Assembly: GCA_024229515.1 (NCBI GenBank)
Contig: JAAESI010000052.1
Location: 1-64,000 of the forward strand
From: Pseudomonadota bacterium
GTDB lineage: Bacteria > Myxococcota_A > UBA796 > UBA9615
Reading direction: 5' to 3'
DNA length: 64,000 nt
Shown here: one piece after another, positions 17,174 to 29,756 of the stretch
How positions within the stretch are numbered: position 1 is the stretch's first letter
Layout: every line of letters starts with the position of its first letter
Program-made: the position numbers and the translations under genes
Notes under the pieces: generated by a model
Database searches by the model: none
Told to the model about the DNA's origin: nothing
Seen by the model: only the letters and a program-made list of their open reading frames with translations

Positions 17174-18097
17174 TTGAAGCTCTTCGTCCTCGCAGTCGCC
17201 ACCTCGGTCGCGACCTTCGCCTTGCTCCTCGTCGGTGGGACCGTGAACCCCACCGGGAGCTCTTTGGCGTGCCCGGACTGGCCCACCTGCTACGGCAGCT
17301 TCTTCCCCGAGATGACCGGCGGCGTCTTCTTCGAGCACAGCCACCGCATCGTCGCGACCCTCGTCGGCATCATGACCGTCGGCGTCGCCGCGGCCGCGTG
17401 GAAGACGAGCGCGCGCTGGCTCACGATCGGCGCGCTCGCGATGGTCATCTTCCAGGGCGTGCTCGGCGGCGTGACCGTCATCCTCCGGCTCCCGACCATC
17501 GTCTCCACGACGCACCTCGCGACGGCGATGGTCTTCTTCTCGCTGACGATCTACCTCGGCTTCCGCCTGCGCCCCGGCGCGACCGAGGGGACCGAGTCGT
17601 TGGCGTTCGTGCGCAAGCTCGCGCTCATTGGCGCCGTCGCGGTGTACGTCCAGATCGTGCTCGGCGCGCTGGTGCGGCACACGCTGTCGGGGCGCGCCTG
17701 CCTCGACCTGCCGCTGTGCGGGGGAGAGTGGTGGCCCGCCACCGGCCCCGCCGCGCTCCACATGGTGCACCGCTACGTCGGCGTGCTCGTGCTCGGCATC
17801 GTGCTCGTCGTGGCCGCGATGGCGCTCAAGGCGCTGCGCGGACAGGAGCGGTCGTCGGCTCGCCTCGCGGCTGCGCTGGCCCCCTTCATCGGGCTGCTTC
17901 AGGTCGTCGTCGGCGTCGTCATGGTGGCCCGCAAGATCGAGTGGGTCTCCGCGATGGCCCACACCGGCATCGCCGCGCTGCTGCTGGCGGTGTTCGTGAT
18001 TCTCTTCGTGGGCGCGGGTCCCCTCGCGGACCCCGTGACCCTGACCCGACGTGAGCGCGCTCCCGTCGGCCTCCAGCCCGAGGGGGGGAGGGCCTGA
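17174..18097 (+). CDS. ctaA: Heme A synthase CtaA (COX15 family)
   Basis: A 307-residue polytopic membrane enzyme that oxidises the methyl group of heme O to the formyl group of heme A. About eight transmembrane helices in two similar four-helix halves. Family signatures: GGTVNPTGSSLACPDWPTC near the N-terminus, the first His pair (EHSHRIVAT and THLATAMVF) and the second (HMVHRYVGVLV and AHTGIAALLL) for heme binding. The loop Cys pair is present in both halves (CPDWPTC and CLDLPLC). I prefer TTG 17174 (LKLFVLAVATS, fits family length); ATG 17132 would add 14 residues and lies inside the likely promoter. Overlaps ctaB by TGATG. Confidence 0.93.
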   Translation: MKLFVLAVATSVATFALLLVGGTVNPTGSSLACPDWPTCYGSFFPEMTGGVFFEHSHRIVATLVGIMTVGVAAAAWKTSARWLTIGALAMVIFQGVLGGVTVILRLPTIVSTTHLATAMVFFSLTIYLGFRLRPGATEGTESLAFVRKLALIGAVAVYVQIVLGALVRHTLSGRACLDLPLCGGEWWPATGPAALHMVHRYVGVLVLGIVLVVAAMALKALRGQERSSARLAAALAPFIGLLQVVVGVVMVARKIEWVSAMAHTGIAALLLAVFVILFVGAGPLADPVTLTRRERAPVGLQPEGGRA

Positions 18098-19002
18098 TGC
18101 GTACGCTGTCCAGCGACCGTCCCGCCCCCGCGGCGGAGCCCGGGGAGCCCACGCTGCTGGGCGACCTCATCGCCCTCGGCAAGCCGTCGATCACGGGCAT
18201 GAACGTGCTCATGACCCTGGGTGGCATCGCGCTCGCGGGCACGTCGATTCCGATGACGACGGTGGCTCTGGCGGCTGTCGGCACGGCTCTCGCGGTGGCT
18301 TCGGCGAACGCCTTGAACATGGTCTGGGAGCGCGAGGGCGACAAGCTCATGGCCCGCACCGCGGCGCGGCCGCTGCCCCAGGGCCGGCTCGGTGCGGGCA
18401 TGGCCACGATCCACGGGGTGCTCATCGGGGTCGCCGGCATCGTGCTGCTGTCCGCGGTGAACACCGTCACGGCGCTGCTGGGGCTCTTCGCCCTGCTGTC
18501 GTACGTGCTCGTCTACACCCCGATGAAGCGCAAGTCGCCGCTGAGCCTGGTGGTCGGCGCGGTGCCCGGGGCCATCCCCCCGCTGATGGGGTGGACCGCC
18601 GCGACGGGTCGGATCGACGCTCCCGGCCTGGTGCTCTTCGGCATCTTGATGGTCTGGCAGTTGCCCCACTTCATCGCCATCGCGCTGTACCGCAAGCCCG
18701 ACTACGCCCGCGCCGGCATCCGCACCCTCCCGGTGGTGCGCGGTGACAAGGTCGCCAAGGCACAGGCGATCGCGTGGGCGACCGCGCTGGTGCCGCTCAG
18801 CCTCATGCTCGTCCCCTTGGAGGTCGCCTCCTGGCTCTACGGCGGCATCGCCCTGGCGCTGGGGCTCTGGTTCCTGACGTGGAGCCTCCGCGGCCTGAAG
18901 GCGGACGCGGGCACCCCCTGGGCCCGGAAGTTCTTCCTCGCGTCCCTCGTCTACCTGCCGGCCCTGACGCTCGCGCTGGCGTTGGACGTCGCGCTGCTCT
19001 GA
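18097..19002 (+). CDS. ctaB: Heme O synthase (protoheme IX farnesyltransferase) CtaB/CyoE
   Basis: A 301-residue UbiA-superfamily prenyltransferase that attaches a farnesyl group to heme B. Around nine transmembrane helices. The first Mg-diphosphate motif is NMVWEREGDKLMARTAARPL, the N-x3-(D/E)-x3-D variant followed by R-T-x2-R-P-L; the second region is YTPMKRKSPLSLVVGAVPGA. Length and motif order are normal for CyoE/CtaB. It supplies the substrate for CtaA encoded just upstream; the two genes overlap by four bases (TGATG) and are surely co-transcribed. The sco1-like gene begins two bases after its stop. Confidence 0.95.
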   Translation: MRTLSSDRPAPAAEPGEPTLLGDLIALGKPSITGMNVLMTLGGIALAGTSIPMTTVALAAVGTALAVASANALNMVWEREGDKLMARTAARPLPQGRLGAGMATIHGVLIGVAGIVLLSAVNTVTALLGLFALLSYVLVYTPMKRKSPLSLVVGAVPGAIPPLMGWTAATGRIDAPGLVLFGILMVWQLPHFIAIALYRKPDYARAGIRTLPVVRGDKVAKAQAIAWATALVPLSLMLVPLEVASWLYGGIALALGLWFLTWSLRGLKADAGTPWARKFFLASLVYLPALTLALALDVALL

Positions 19003-19004
19003 AC

Positions 19005-19688
19005 GTGGACTTCCTGAAGAAGCTCAGCCGGAACCCGTGGTTCTGGGGCGTGGTCGCCATGATCGCGATGGACTCCCTGTTCCGGTTCACCAACTTTACC
19101 AAGGCCATCCCCGACGTGCCCGAGGCCGTGGCGCACATCGATCGCTTCGAGCTCATCGACCAGAACGGCGAGCCGTTCACGCAGGCCGATCTCGCCGGCA
19201 AGGTCCACATCGTCGGCTTCTTCTTCACCTCCTGCCCGTCGGCCTGCCCTGCGCTGATGGGCCGGATGAAGGAGCTCGAAGAGAAGATGACGGTCCAGGA
19301 GCCCTACGAGAAGTACGGCACCGACCTCAAGCTGATGGCGATCAGCGTCGACCCCGAGACGGACACCCCCGAGGTGCTCCGGGAGACCATGACGAAGTAC
19401 CAGCTGGACCCCGCTCGCTGGACCCTCCTGACCGGCGACAAGGAGGCGGTTCACACCCTCGTGCAGGGCGGCTTCAAGACCGCAATGGGGGACCGGACTG
19501 AGGTGTCCCCGGACGTCTATGACATTGCTCATACGGGGAAGTTGGCCATGCTCGACGAGGCCGGCGCGGTGCGCGGCTACTACTCAACCGACGACGACGG
19601 CCTCGACGAGGCCTTCTGGTTGGGCGTCCGCACCCTCCGTCAACACCGCATCGATAAGGCCCGCGCAGAGGGTGCGGGCTGCAACTGA
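19005..19688 (+). CDS. sco1: SCO1/SenC/PrrC copper chaperone
   Basis: A 227-residue membrane-anchored thioredoxin-fold protein that helps metallate the CuA site of oxidase subunit II. One N-terminal helix at about 10-27, then the Sco domain with the copper-binding C-x3-C (TSCPSACPALM, Cys near 77 and 81) and distal His near 175 (DIAHTGKLAMLDEAG). VDPETDTPEVL is also typical. The start is GTG 19005, two bases after the ctaB stop; this gives the expected length. Clustered with heme A biogenesis and upstream of the oxidase. In Rhodobacter the Sco homologue PrrC also sits with the PrrBA (RegBA) redox regulators, the same association as here. Confidence 0.94.
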   Translation: MDFLKKLSRNPWFWGVVAMIAMDSLFRFTNFTKAIPDVPEAVAHIDRFELIDQNGEPFTQADLAGKVHIVGFFFTSCPSACPALMGRMKELEEKMTVQEPYEKYGTDLKLMAISVDPETDTPEVLRETMTKYQLDPARWTLLTGDKEAVHTLVQGGFKTAMGDRTEVSPDVYDIAHTGKLAMLDEAGAVRGYYSTDDDGLDEAFWLGVRTLRQHRIDKARAEGAGCN

Positions 19689-19701
19689 GGGATCCCCCTA
19701 G

Positions 19702-19751
19702 ACCCTTCGAATAGGGTGCAGCGAGCCGTTGCTGCAACGAATAGCTGCACC
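19702..19751 (+). promoter_or_regulatory. Nested inverted repeats downstream of sco1
   Basis: Three inverted repeats are packed here: ACCCT-TCGAAT-AGGGT (19702-19717), GTTGC-T-GCAAC (19728-19738) and an outer GGTGCAGC (19715-19722) with GCTGCACC (19744-19751). The outer stem and the first hairpin exclude each other, so alternative folds are possible. No T-run follows. It may terminate the cta-sco transcript or serve as an operator or attenuator for the act operon; the sequence alone does not decide. Confidence 0.45.
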
Positions 19752-19811
19752 GGAAAACAGGGGCGACGTCCGCATGTTTTGCAGTGAATGAACCGGACCT
19801 TCTCCCCTCGC

Positions 19812-19840
19812 TTGCCCAGTCGATACCCGTTTGGTATCAG
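19812..19840 (+). promoter_or_regulatory. Candidate promoter and operator of the act operon
   Basis: TTGCCC (19812-19817) and TATCAG (19835-19840) are 17 bases apart, each matching the sigma-70 consensus at four of six positions; transcription would begin about 50 bases before actA. A perfect inverted repeat GATACC-CGTTT-GGTATC (19822-19838) overlaps the -10 box and could bind a repressor or activator. The rest of the 208-base gap 19689-19896 shows no gene. Confidence 0.4.
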
Positions 19841-19896
19841 GGCGCCGCTCCCTCATCCCAGGGAGACCGATTTCCACCGAATCCAGAGGTAGGAAC

Positions 19897-20537
19897 GTGG
19901 CAGTCATCTTCCCGCGCGCAGCCAATCTGCTGATCCCCGCGCTTCTCGTCGTAGCTCCTCCCGGTGGCATCGCTGCCGTGGCGGGCGCTTGGTATTACTT
20001 CTCTCCCGAATTCACGGACGTCGGCTATGCGCCAGACCAGCCCGTGCCGTACAGCCACAAGCTGCACGCGGGGGAGCTCGGCATCGACTGCCGGTACTGC
20101 CACAACACGGTGGAGCAGGGTCATCGAGCGGCCGTCCCCCCGACGTCCACCTGCATGAACTGTCACAAAGTCGTCAAGACCGACAGCCCCGTGCTGGAGC
20201 CCATCCGCAACGCTGCGGAGAACCCCGACGATCCGGTGGAGTGGACCCGCGTCCACCTCCTCCCGGACTACGCGTACTTCGACCACAGCGTCCACATGGC
20301 GGCTTCCGTCGGGTGCGTCTCCTGCCACGGCCGGGTCGACCAGATGGTCACCGTCCACCAGGAGGAGCCGCTGTCGATGGGTTGGTGCTTGAAGTGCCAC
20401 AAGAACCCCGAGCCGAACTTGCGGCCGGCGGGCGCGATCACCGAGATGGCCTGGACCCAGGCCGACCATCCTGAATTCGATGCCACCGCTCGGGCCGGCG
20501 AAGTGACGCCGCCCCAGCACTGCTCCGGGTGCCACCG

Positions 20538-20541
<4 letters not shown>
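19897..20541 (+). CDS. actA: Alternative complex III subunit A, pentaheme cytochrome c
   Basis: A 214-residue membrane-anchored multiheme cytochrome. One N-terminal helix (about 8-30) is followed by five heme-c attachment sites: CRYCH, CMNCH, CVSCH, CLKCH and CSGCH (the last at the C-terminus). Five hemes is the count expected for ActA of ACIII, which carries electrons from the quinol-oxidising core towards the monoheme subunit or oxidase. I chose GTG 19897 because GAGGTAGGA lies just upstream and it places the membrane anchor at the N-terminus. Overlaps actB by ATGA. First gene of the actABCDEF operon. Confidence 0.95.
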
Positions 20542-25230
<4,689 letters not shown>

Positions 25231-25231
<1 letters not shown>

Positions 25232-25761
25232 TGTCCAAGGTTCACGGCGCTCTCGCCGAGTTCGCCAACCCGGCCGAGCTGTACCACGCCTGTGAAAAGG
25301 TGCGGGACGCCGGCTACAACGACTGGGACAGCCACTCGCCCTTCCCGATCCACGGGATCGAGAAGGCCATGGGCTTCGCCTGGTCGCGGGTTCCCTGGTT
25401 CGCCCTCGTGTTCGGTCTGACCGGCGCGGCGGGCGGCTTCGCCCTGCAGGTGTGGATCTCGACCGTCGCGTCGCCCCTCGTCATCTCCGGCAAGCCGCTG
25501 CTGAGCTGGCCCGCGTACGTGCCCGTCACGTTCGAGCTCGGAATCATCTGCACGGCCATTGGGACGCTGGGAGGCATGTGCCTCCTCAATCGGCTCCCGG
25601 CCTTCTATCACTGGCTGTTCCACAGCAAGCGGTTCGAGTCGGCTACCGACGACGGCTTCTTCATCTCGATCGAGTCCACGGACAGCAAGTGGGACTCGGC
25701 CGGAACGTCCGCGTTCCTCGAGAGCCTGGGCGCCTCCCACGTCGAACTGGTGGAGGGATAG
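25231..25761 (+). CDS. actD: Alternative complex III subunit D (DUF3341)
   Basis: A 176-residue membrane protein of the DUF3341 family. A soluble N-terminal part (GALAEFANPAELYHACEKVR, then YNDWDSHSPFPIHG) is followed by two transmembrane helices at about 55-80 and 95-120, and a C-terminal soluble part (DDGFFISIES). In ACIII structures ActD lies beside ActC. The motif D-x-H-S-P-F-P-x-H-G is diagnostic. Overlaps actC at its start, and is four bases from actE. Confidence 0.95.
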
Positions 25762-25765
25762 CGCC

Positions 25766-26395
25766 ATGACCCGTCGCATCGCTCTGGTCTGCTGCATCGC
25801 CATCGCCGCGCTCGCGCTCGGCGGCTGCCGCGGCTCCATCAAGAAGAAGGCTCCGCTGCACCCGCAGCTGAACATGGACCAAGTCAATCGGTTCGAGGCT
25901 CAGGAGCCCAACGACTTCTTCTCCGACAACCGCGCCAATCGGCGCTGGCCCGAGGGCACGGTCCGAAGCGCGGACCCCCGCGGAGACGTCTCCCCCTGTG
26001 CGCTCCCGGAGGCCAACCCCCACCTCTGCTCGGGGGTCAACGCCAAGGACGGTTCGTTCGCGACCACGCTGCCGGATGAGGTGACGCTGGATGCGGCGCT
26101 GCTGGACCGTGGCCAGGAGCGCTACGACATCTTCTGCGCTCCCTGCCATGACCGCGTCGGTGCAGCCGACGGGATGGTGGCGCGACGCGGCATGAAGCCA
26201 ATCACCTTCCACAACGACATCGTCCGCGGACGTGAGGTCGGGAAGCTGTTCGACACCATCAGCAACGGCGGCGCCATCATGCCCGGCTACGCCACGCAGA
26301 TGCCGACGACGGATCGCTGGGCGGTCGCCGCCTACGTCCGCGCCCTGCAGATCTCCCAGTACGCGTCGGACGACGTCGCGAACGGAGCGAAGTAG
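25766..26395 (+). CDS. actE: Alternative complex III subunit E, monoheme cytochrome c lipoprotein
   Basis: A 209-residue lipoprotein cytochrome; lipobox ALGGC gives Cys21. One heme-c site, CAPCH, near 124-128, with a distal Met candidate in AIMPGYATQMPTTDRW near 170-180. The segment MDQVNRFEAQEPNDFFSDNR before the heme domain is typical of ActE. It probably accepts electrons from the pentaheme ActA and passes them to oxidase. ATG 25766 follows the actD stop by four bases. Confidence 0.94.
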   Translation: MTRRIALVCCIAIAALALGGCRGSIKKKAPLHPQLNMDQVNRFEAQEPNDFFSDNRANRRWPEGTVRSADPRGDVSPCALPEANPHLCSGVNAKDGSFATTLPDEVTLDAALLDRGQERYDIFCAPCHDRVGAADGMVARRGMKPITFHNDIVRGREVGKLFDTISNGGAIMPGYATQMPTTDRWAVAAYVRALQISQYASDDVANGAK

Positions 26396-26397
26396 TC

Positions 26398-27636
26398 ATG
26401 GGTCACCGCAAGCCCCTCCCCACCGCCGAAGAGGTGACGATTCCGCAGGGTCACCTGTGGACGAAGCTGCCGCTGGTGCTCGCCGTCACGGGCGTGCTCG
26501 CCATCGCCGCCGGCTGGTTCATCGCCGACGACGACCACTCGCGCAACTACGCGTGGCTGACCGGCTTCATGTACGCCGGCTCGGTCGCGCTCGGCTGCCT
26601 CTTCTTCGTCATCGTCCAGCACGCCTCCAACGCGGGCTGGAGCGTGGTCGTGCGCCGCGTCGCCGAGTGCGCCGGGATGGCGCTGCCGGTGCTGCTGCTG
26701 CTCTTCATCCCGCTGTACCTGGGCCGCATGGACATCTGGTCGCACTGGATGGACGCGCATCACGCCGCTGGCGACCCGATCATCGAGGGCAAGGCCGCCT
26801 TCTTGAACGAGGGCTTCTGGACGATCCGGGCTGCGGTCTACTTCATCATCTGGAGCGGACTCGGCTTCTTCTTCTGGAAGACCTCTGTCAGCCAGGACAG
26901 CATCGCGGACCCCGAGGCTGCGCGCTCGGTGACCAAGAAGATGAACACGATGGCCTACCCGGCGATCGTCCTCTTCGGCCTCTCGACCACCTTCGCGGCG
27001 TTCGACTGGATGATGAGCCTGGACCCCCACTGGTTCAGCACGATGTTCGGCGTCTGGTTCTTCGCCGGCTGCTGCGTGAGCGGCTTCGCCTTCCTGGGCG
27101 TGAACCTGCTGCTGATGAAGAAGGCGGGCCTGCTGCCCCAGGTCAACGAGGAGCACCTGCACGACGTCGGCAAGTTCGTGTACGCGTTCACGATCTTCTG
27201 GGCCTACATCTCCTTCTCCCAGTTCTTCCTCATCTGGTACGCCAACATCCCGGAGGAGACGACGTTCTTCCACCTGCGGATGGGCGAGAACAACCCCTGG
27301 CAGTCCATCGGCATGCTGCTGATGATCGCCCACTTCGGCATCCCCTTCCTGTTGGCGATGCCGCGCACGGTGAAGCGGAACCCCAGCGCCCTGCTGGCCG
27401 TTTGCACCTACCTGCTGGTGCTGCACTTCTTCGACCTCGCGTACACGATTCTGCCCAACCTGTTCCTGGGCAAGCACATGGTGCCGACCTCGACGATCCC
27501 CGCTTCGGCGGTGTGCTTCGCCATCGGCATGTTCGCCATCGTGTGGGCGGTCACCGCCTTCATGCACACGCGCAGCGCGCTCATCCCGGTGAAGGACCCG
27601 CGGCTCTCCGAGTCGATGGCCTTCACGAACTTCTAG
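26398..27636 (+). CDS. actF: Alternative complex III subunit F, second NrfD-like membrane subunit
   Basis: A 412-residue protein with about ten transmembrane helices, related to ActC. Family landmarks: LPLYLGRMDIWSHWMD-like region (here FIPLYLGRMDIWSHWM), FLNEGFWTIRAAVYF, TFAAFDWMMSLDPHWFSTMFG and FWAYISFSQFFLIWYANIPE. In ACIII ActF pairs with ActC in the membrane; a proton-translocating role has been proposed. ATG 26398 lies two bases after the actE stop. Followed by a membrane-anchored cytochrome c after ten bases. Confidence 0.95.
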   Translation: MGHRKPLPTAEEVTIPQGHLWTKLPLVLAVTGVLAIAAGWFIADDDHSRNYAWLTGFMYAGSVALGCLFFVIVQHASNAGWSVVVRRVAECAGMALPVLLLLFIPLYLGRMDIWSHWMDAHHAAGDPIIEGKAAFLNEGFWTIRAAVYFIIWSGLGFFFWKTSVSQDSIADPEAARSVTKKMNTMAYPAIVLFGLSTTFAAFDWMMSLDPHWFSTMFGVWFFAGCCVSGFAFLGVNLLLMKKAGLLPQVNEEHLHDVGKFVYAFTIFWAYISFSQFFLIWYANIPEETTFFHLRMGENNPWQSIGMLLMIAHFGIPFLLAMPRTVKRNPSALLAVCTYLLVLHFFDLAYTILPNLFLGKHMVPTSTIPASAVCFAIGMFAIVWAVTAFMHTRSALIPVKDPRLSESMAFTNF

Positions 27637-27646
27637 GGAGTCGAAC

Positions 27647-28270
27647 GTGACCTACAACGACTCAGACATCGAGTACGGATCGAACCGGGAGCTCGTGTTC
27701 CACGGCACGATCGCGGTCGGCATCGTCGCGATCATCGTGGGCCTGGTGGTGTTCGTCGTCCCGACGAAGGACATGCCGTCGATCGCGCTGGAGATCACCG
27801 ACTTCACCGAGTTGGCTGAGCTCAACGCGGCGGAGACGACCGCGCTCACGACGACGAAGGACAACGGCGACGGCACGCACACGATCCCCATCGACGCGGC
27901 CCAGGCGGCGCTGGTGGCGAACCCGGAGCTCCTCAGCACCGCCTTCTCGGGCGCAGGTGCAGACGACGCCGCTGTCGACGCAGACCCGCTGGTCACGGCG
28001 GGCAAGGCGCTGTTCGCGTCCAAGACCTGCTTCGGTTGCCACTCCACCGACGGCAGCCGCCTGGTGGGACCGAGCTTCAAGGGGCTCTCGGGCAAGGAAG
28101 AGAAGCTGGCCGACGGTTCGACCGTCACGGTCGATGACGCCTACCTCGCGGAGTCGATCGTTGACCCGAACGCCAAGGTGGTGGAGGGCTACCCGCCCGC
28201 CATGCCGCCCGTGCCGATGAGCGACGAAGACGTCGCGGCGCTGGTCGCCTACATCAACTCGCTGCAGTAG
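27647..28270 (+). CDS. Membrane-anchored monoheme cytochrome c
   Basis: A 207-residue protein with one N-terminal helix (about 18-42), a linker, and a class I cytochrome c domain at about 115-207. Heme site CFGCHS near 127; distal Met candidates in PPAMPPVPMSD; closing helix DVAALVAYINSLQ. The anchored helix-linker-cytochrome layout resembles the cytochrome c tail of caa3 oxidase subunit II, but as a separate polypeptide. GTG 27647 with GGGAG upstream. Its place as last gene of the act operon suggests it shuttles electrons from ACIII to the oxidase encoded 1.5 kb downstream. Confidence 0.9.
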   Translation: MTYNDSDIEYGSNRELVFHGTIAVGIVAIIVGLVVFVVPTKDMPSIALEITDFTELAELNAAETTALTTTKDNGDGTHTIPIDAAQAALVANPELLSTAFSGAGADDAAVDADPLVTAGKALFASKTCFGCHSTDGSRLVGPSFKGLSGKEEKLADGSTVTVDDAYLAESIVDPNAKVVEGYPPAMPPVPMSDEDVAALVAYINSLQ

Positions 28271-28292
28271 CGGTCGCGGCTCCCCGCCGCGC

Positions 28293-28808
28293 TCAGTCGA
28301 TCTCTCCGGCCTTCAAGGCGATCGCGACCGCCTGAGCCTGGTTGGCGGCTCCGAGCTTGCTCCGCGCGCCATTGAGGTGCGTTCGCACCGTGGTCACGCC
28401 GATCCCCAGCTCCGTTGCAATCGCCGGGGCCGGAAGCCCTTGGGACAGCAACTGCATGACCTCCTTCTCGCGACGGCTCAGCGGGGTCAGCGACGCGTGC
28501 GCCAGTGCCTGGGTCCCATCGGCCCCGTCGATCTGGACGACCACCTCGCGGCCGACCCCGATGCAGGTCAGGGACATCGCTCGGCCGCGGCAGTTCGCAT
28601 AGCGGACGGCCTGCTTGCCCGGCTTCTCCTCGAGCTCGAGGGAGCAGCCCGGGGCGCAGATGGGGGCCCTGCGTCCGTCCAGCGCACCCACGGCGTCCCA
28701 ACAGAGGCGGCCGACGCAGTTCCCCATGAGGTGCTGGGCGGCCTCATTCATTCGGAGGATGGTTCCCTCCCGGTCGGCGACGAGCATGGATATCGGACCC
28801 TGTGGCAT
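28293..28808 (-). CDS. Cysteine-rich PAS-LuxR transcriptional regulator
   Basis: A 171-residue DNA-binding protein. An N-terminal PAS-like domain (about 8-95: SMLVADREGTILRMNEAA) contains six cysteines, including the spaced group G-R-L-C-W then C-x3-C (ICAPGC) and two further Cys before the end of the domain. The C-terminal LuxR helix-turn-helix is at about 108-165 (LSRREKEVMQLLSQGL, GIGVTTVRTHLNGA). ATG 28808 is favoured since the PAS domain begins right after; an earlier in-frame start would add 23 unlikely residues. It is inserted convergently between the cytochrome c and the cox genes and diverges from the diheme cytochrome gene. A redox- or metal-responsive role in controlling them is inferred. 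Confidence 0.8.
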   Translation of the reverse strand: MPQGPISMLVADREGTILRMNEAAQHLMGNCVGRLCWDAVGALDGRRAPICAPGCSLELEEKPGKQAVRYANCRGRAMSLTCIGVGREVVVQIDGADGTQALAHASLTPLSRREKEVMQLLSQGLPAPAIATELGIGVTTVRTHLNGARSKLGAANQAQAVAIALKAGEID

Positions 28809-28894
28809 GGACCTACTGTGCGCGTGATTGGGGAGGTGCGCCCCGACCGTTGTCACCGTCCTTCCAAACCTCCTCATATCGATGGATGGGACGG

Positions 28895-28923
28895 TTGCAC
28901 TGCCTGTACAGATTCGGTATTAA
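28895..28923 (+). promoter_or_regulatory. Candidate promoter of the cox operon
   Basis: TTGCAC (28895-28900) and TATTAA (28918-28923) are 17 bases apart in a locally AT-richer part of the 194-base divergent gap 28809-29002. Consensus matches are three and four of six. The start codon of the diheme cytochrome is 79 bases downstream. The PAS-LuxR regulator gene diverges from the same gap, so auto- and cross-regulation are possible. Confidence 0.35.
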
Positions 28924-29002
28924 AAGCCCCCGGCAGGACCCCCATCGACCGCGTCGCTGTACGCCGGCCGCCTGCCCCGAAAACGACCGAGGACCTCCGA
29001 CG

Positions 29003-29626
29003 ATGAAGAAGACGATCCTGGTGTTCGCGGCGCTCCTGCTCGCAGGCTGCGGCAACGTCACGGAGGTCGGCGCCGAACGTGGCAAGCAGGTGTTCCGCAC
29101 CTGCGCCCCGTGCCACGGTGTTGACGGCGGTGGCATGGAGGCGACCGGTGCCCCATCCATCGCCGGCCAGGAGCAGTGGTACATCGAGTCCCAGCTCGTG
29201 AAGTTCCGCGACGGAGCCCGGGGCGACCACCCCGACGACGTTGAGGGGCTGCGCATGCGGCCCATGGCGCGCTCGCTGCGAACCCACGCGGGCGACGTCG
29301 AGTCGGTCGCGGAGTACGTCTCCTCGATGCCCCTGCAGGCCCCCGATCACACCCTCGGCGGCGACGCCGCGGCGGGTGCGGCCCGGTTCGCGCTCTGCGT
29401 CGCGTGCCACGGCCCCGACGGCAAGGGCAACCAGGCGATGAACGCGCCGTCCCTGACCGACAAGGACGACTGGTACCTCGCTCGTCAGATCGAGAAGTTC
29501 AAGAGCGGTATCCGCGGGGCCGATCCCCTGGATGCCTCCGGCGCGACGATGGTCCCGATGGCCATGACGCTCCCCGACGACAAGGCGGTCGCCGACGTGC
29601 TCGCGCACATCGCGACCCTCAAGTAG
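29003..29626 (+). CDS. Diheme cytochrome c4-like lipoprotein
   Basis: A 207-residue lipoprotein (lipobox LLAGC, Cys16) with two similar class I cytochrome c domains. Heme sites are CAPCHG near 36 and CVACHG near 134; each domain has the c4-type continuation G-x-D-G-x-G-x4-x-A-P-S and Q-W-Y or D-W-Y then QL..F or QIEKFKSG..G. Distal Met candidates are RMRPMARSL and MVPMAMTL. It probably carries electrons to oxidase subunit II, whose gene lies 130 bases downstream. ATG 29003 is preceded by CGAGGACC. First gene of the cox set. Confidence 0.92.
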   Translation: MKKTILVFAALLLAGCGNVTEVGAERGKQVFRTCAPCHGVDGGGMEATGAPSIAGQEQWYIESQLVKFRDGARGDHPDDVEGLRMRPMARSLRTHAGDVESVAEYVSSMPLQAPDHTLGGDAAAGAARFALCVACHGPDGKGNQAMNAPSLTDKDDWYLARQIEKFKSGIRGADPLDASGATMVPMAMTLPDDKAVADVLAHIATLK

Positions 29627-29635
29627 GAGGCCGGA

Positions 29636-29749
29636 ATGGCTGACAACAAAGACCCCAAGATCGGCGACTTCCTCGCCCACAAGACCTTCGTGATCACCAT
29701 GGCTGGTGCGGTGCTGTTCATCGGCACCGTCTTCGCCTTCATCCTCTGA
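29636..29749 (+). CDS. 37-residue single-helix membrane protein
   Basis: A very small gene with AGGAGG seven bases before ATG 29636 and stop TGA at 29747-29749, seven bases before coxB. The product has a charged N-terminus (MADNKDPKIGDFLAHKTF) and one transmembrane helix to its end (VITMAGAVLFIGTVFAFIL). I recognise no family. Position between cytochrome c4 and subunit II suggests a small accessory subunit or assembly factor of the oxidase, comparable in size to the minor subunits of other bacterial aa3 and cbb3 oxidases. Product function is inference; the gene call rests on the ribosome site and tight packing. Confidence 0.7.
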   Translation: MADNKDPKIGDFLAHKTFVITMAGAVLFIGTVFAFIL

Positions 29750-29756
29750 GGTTCCG

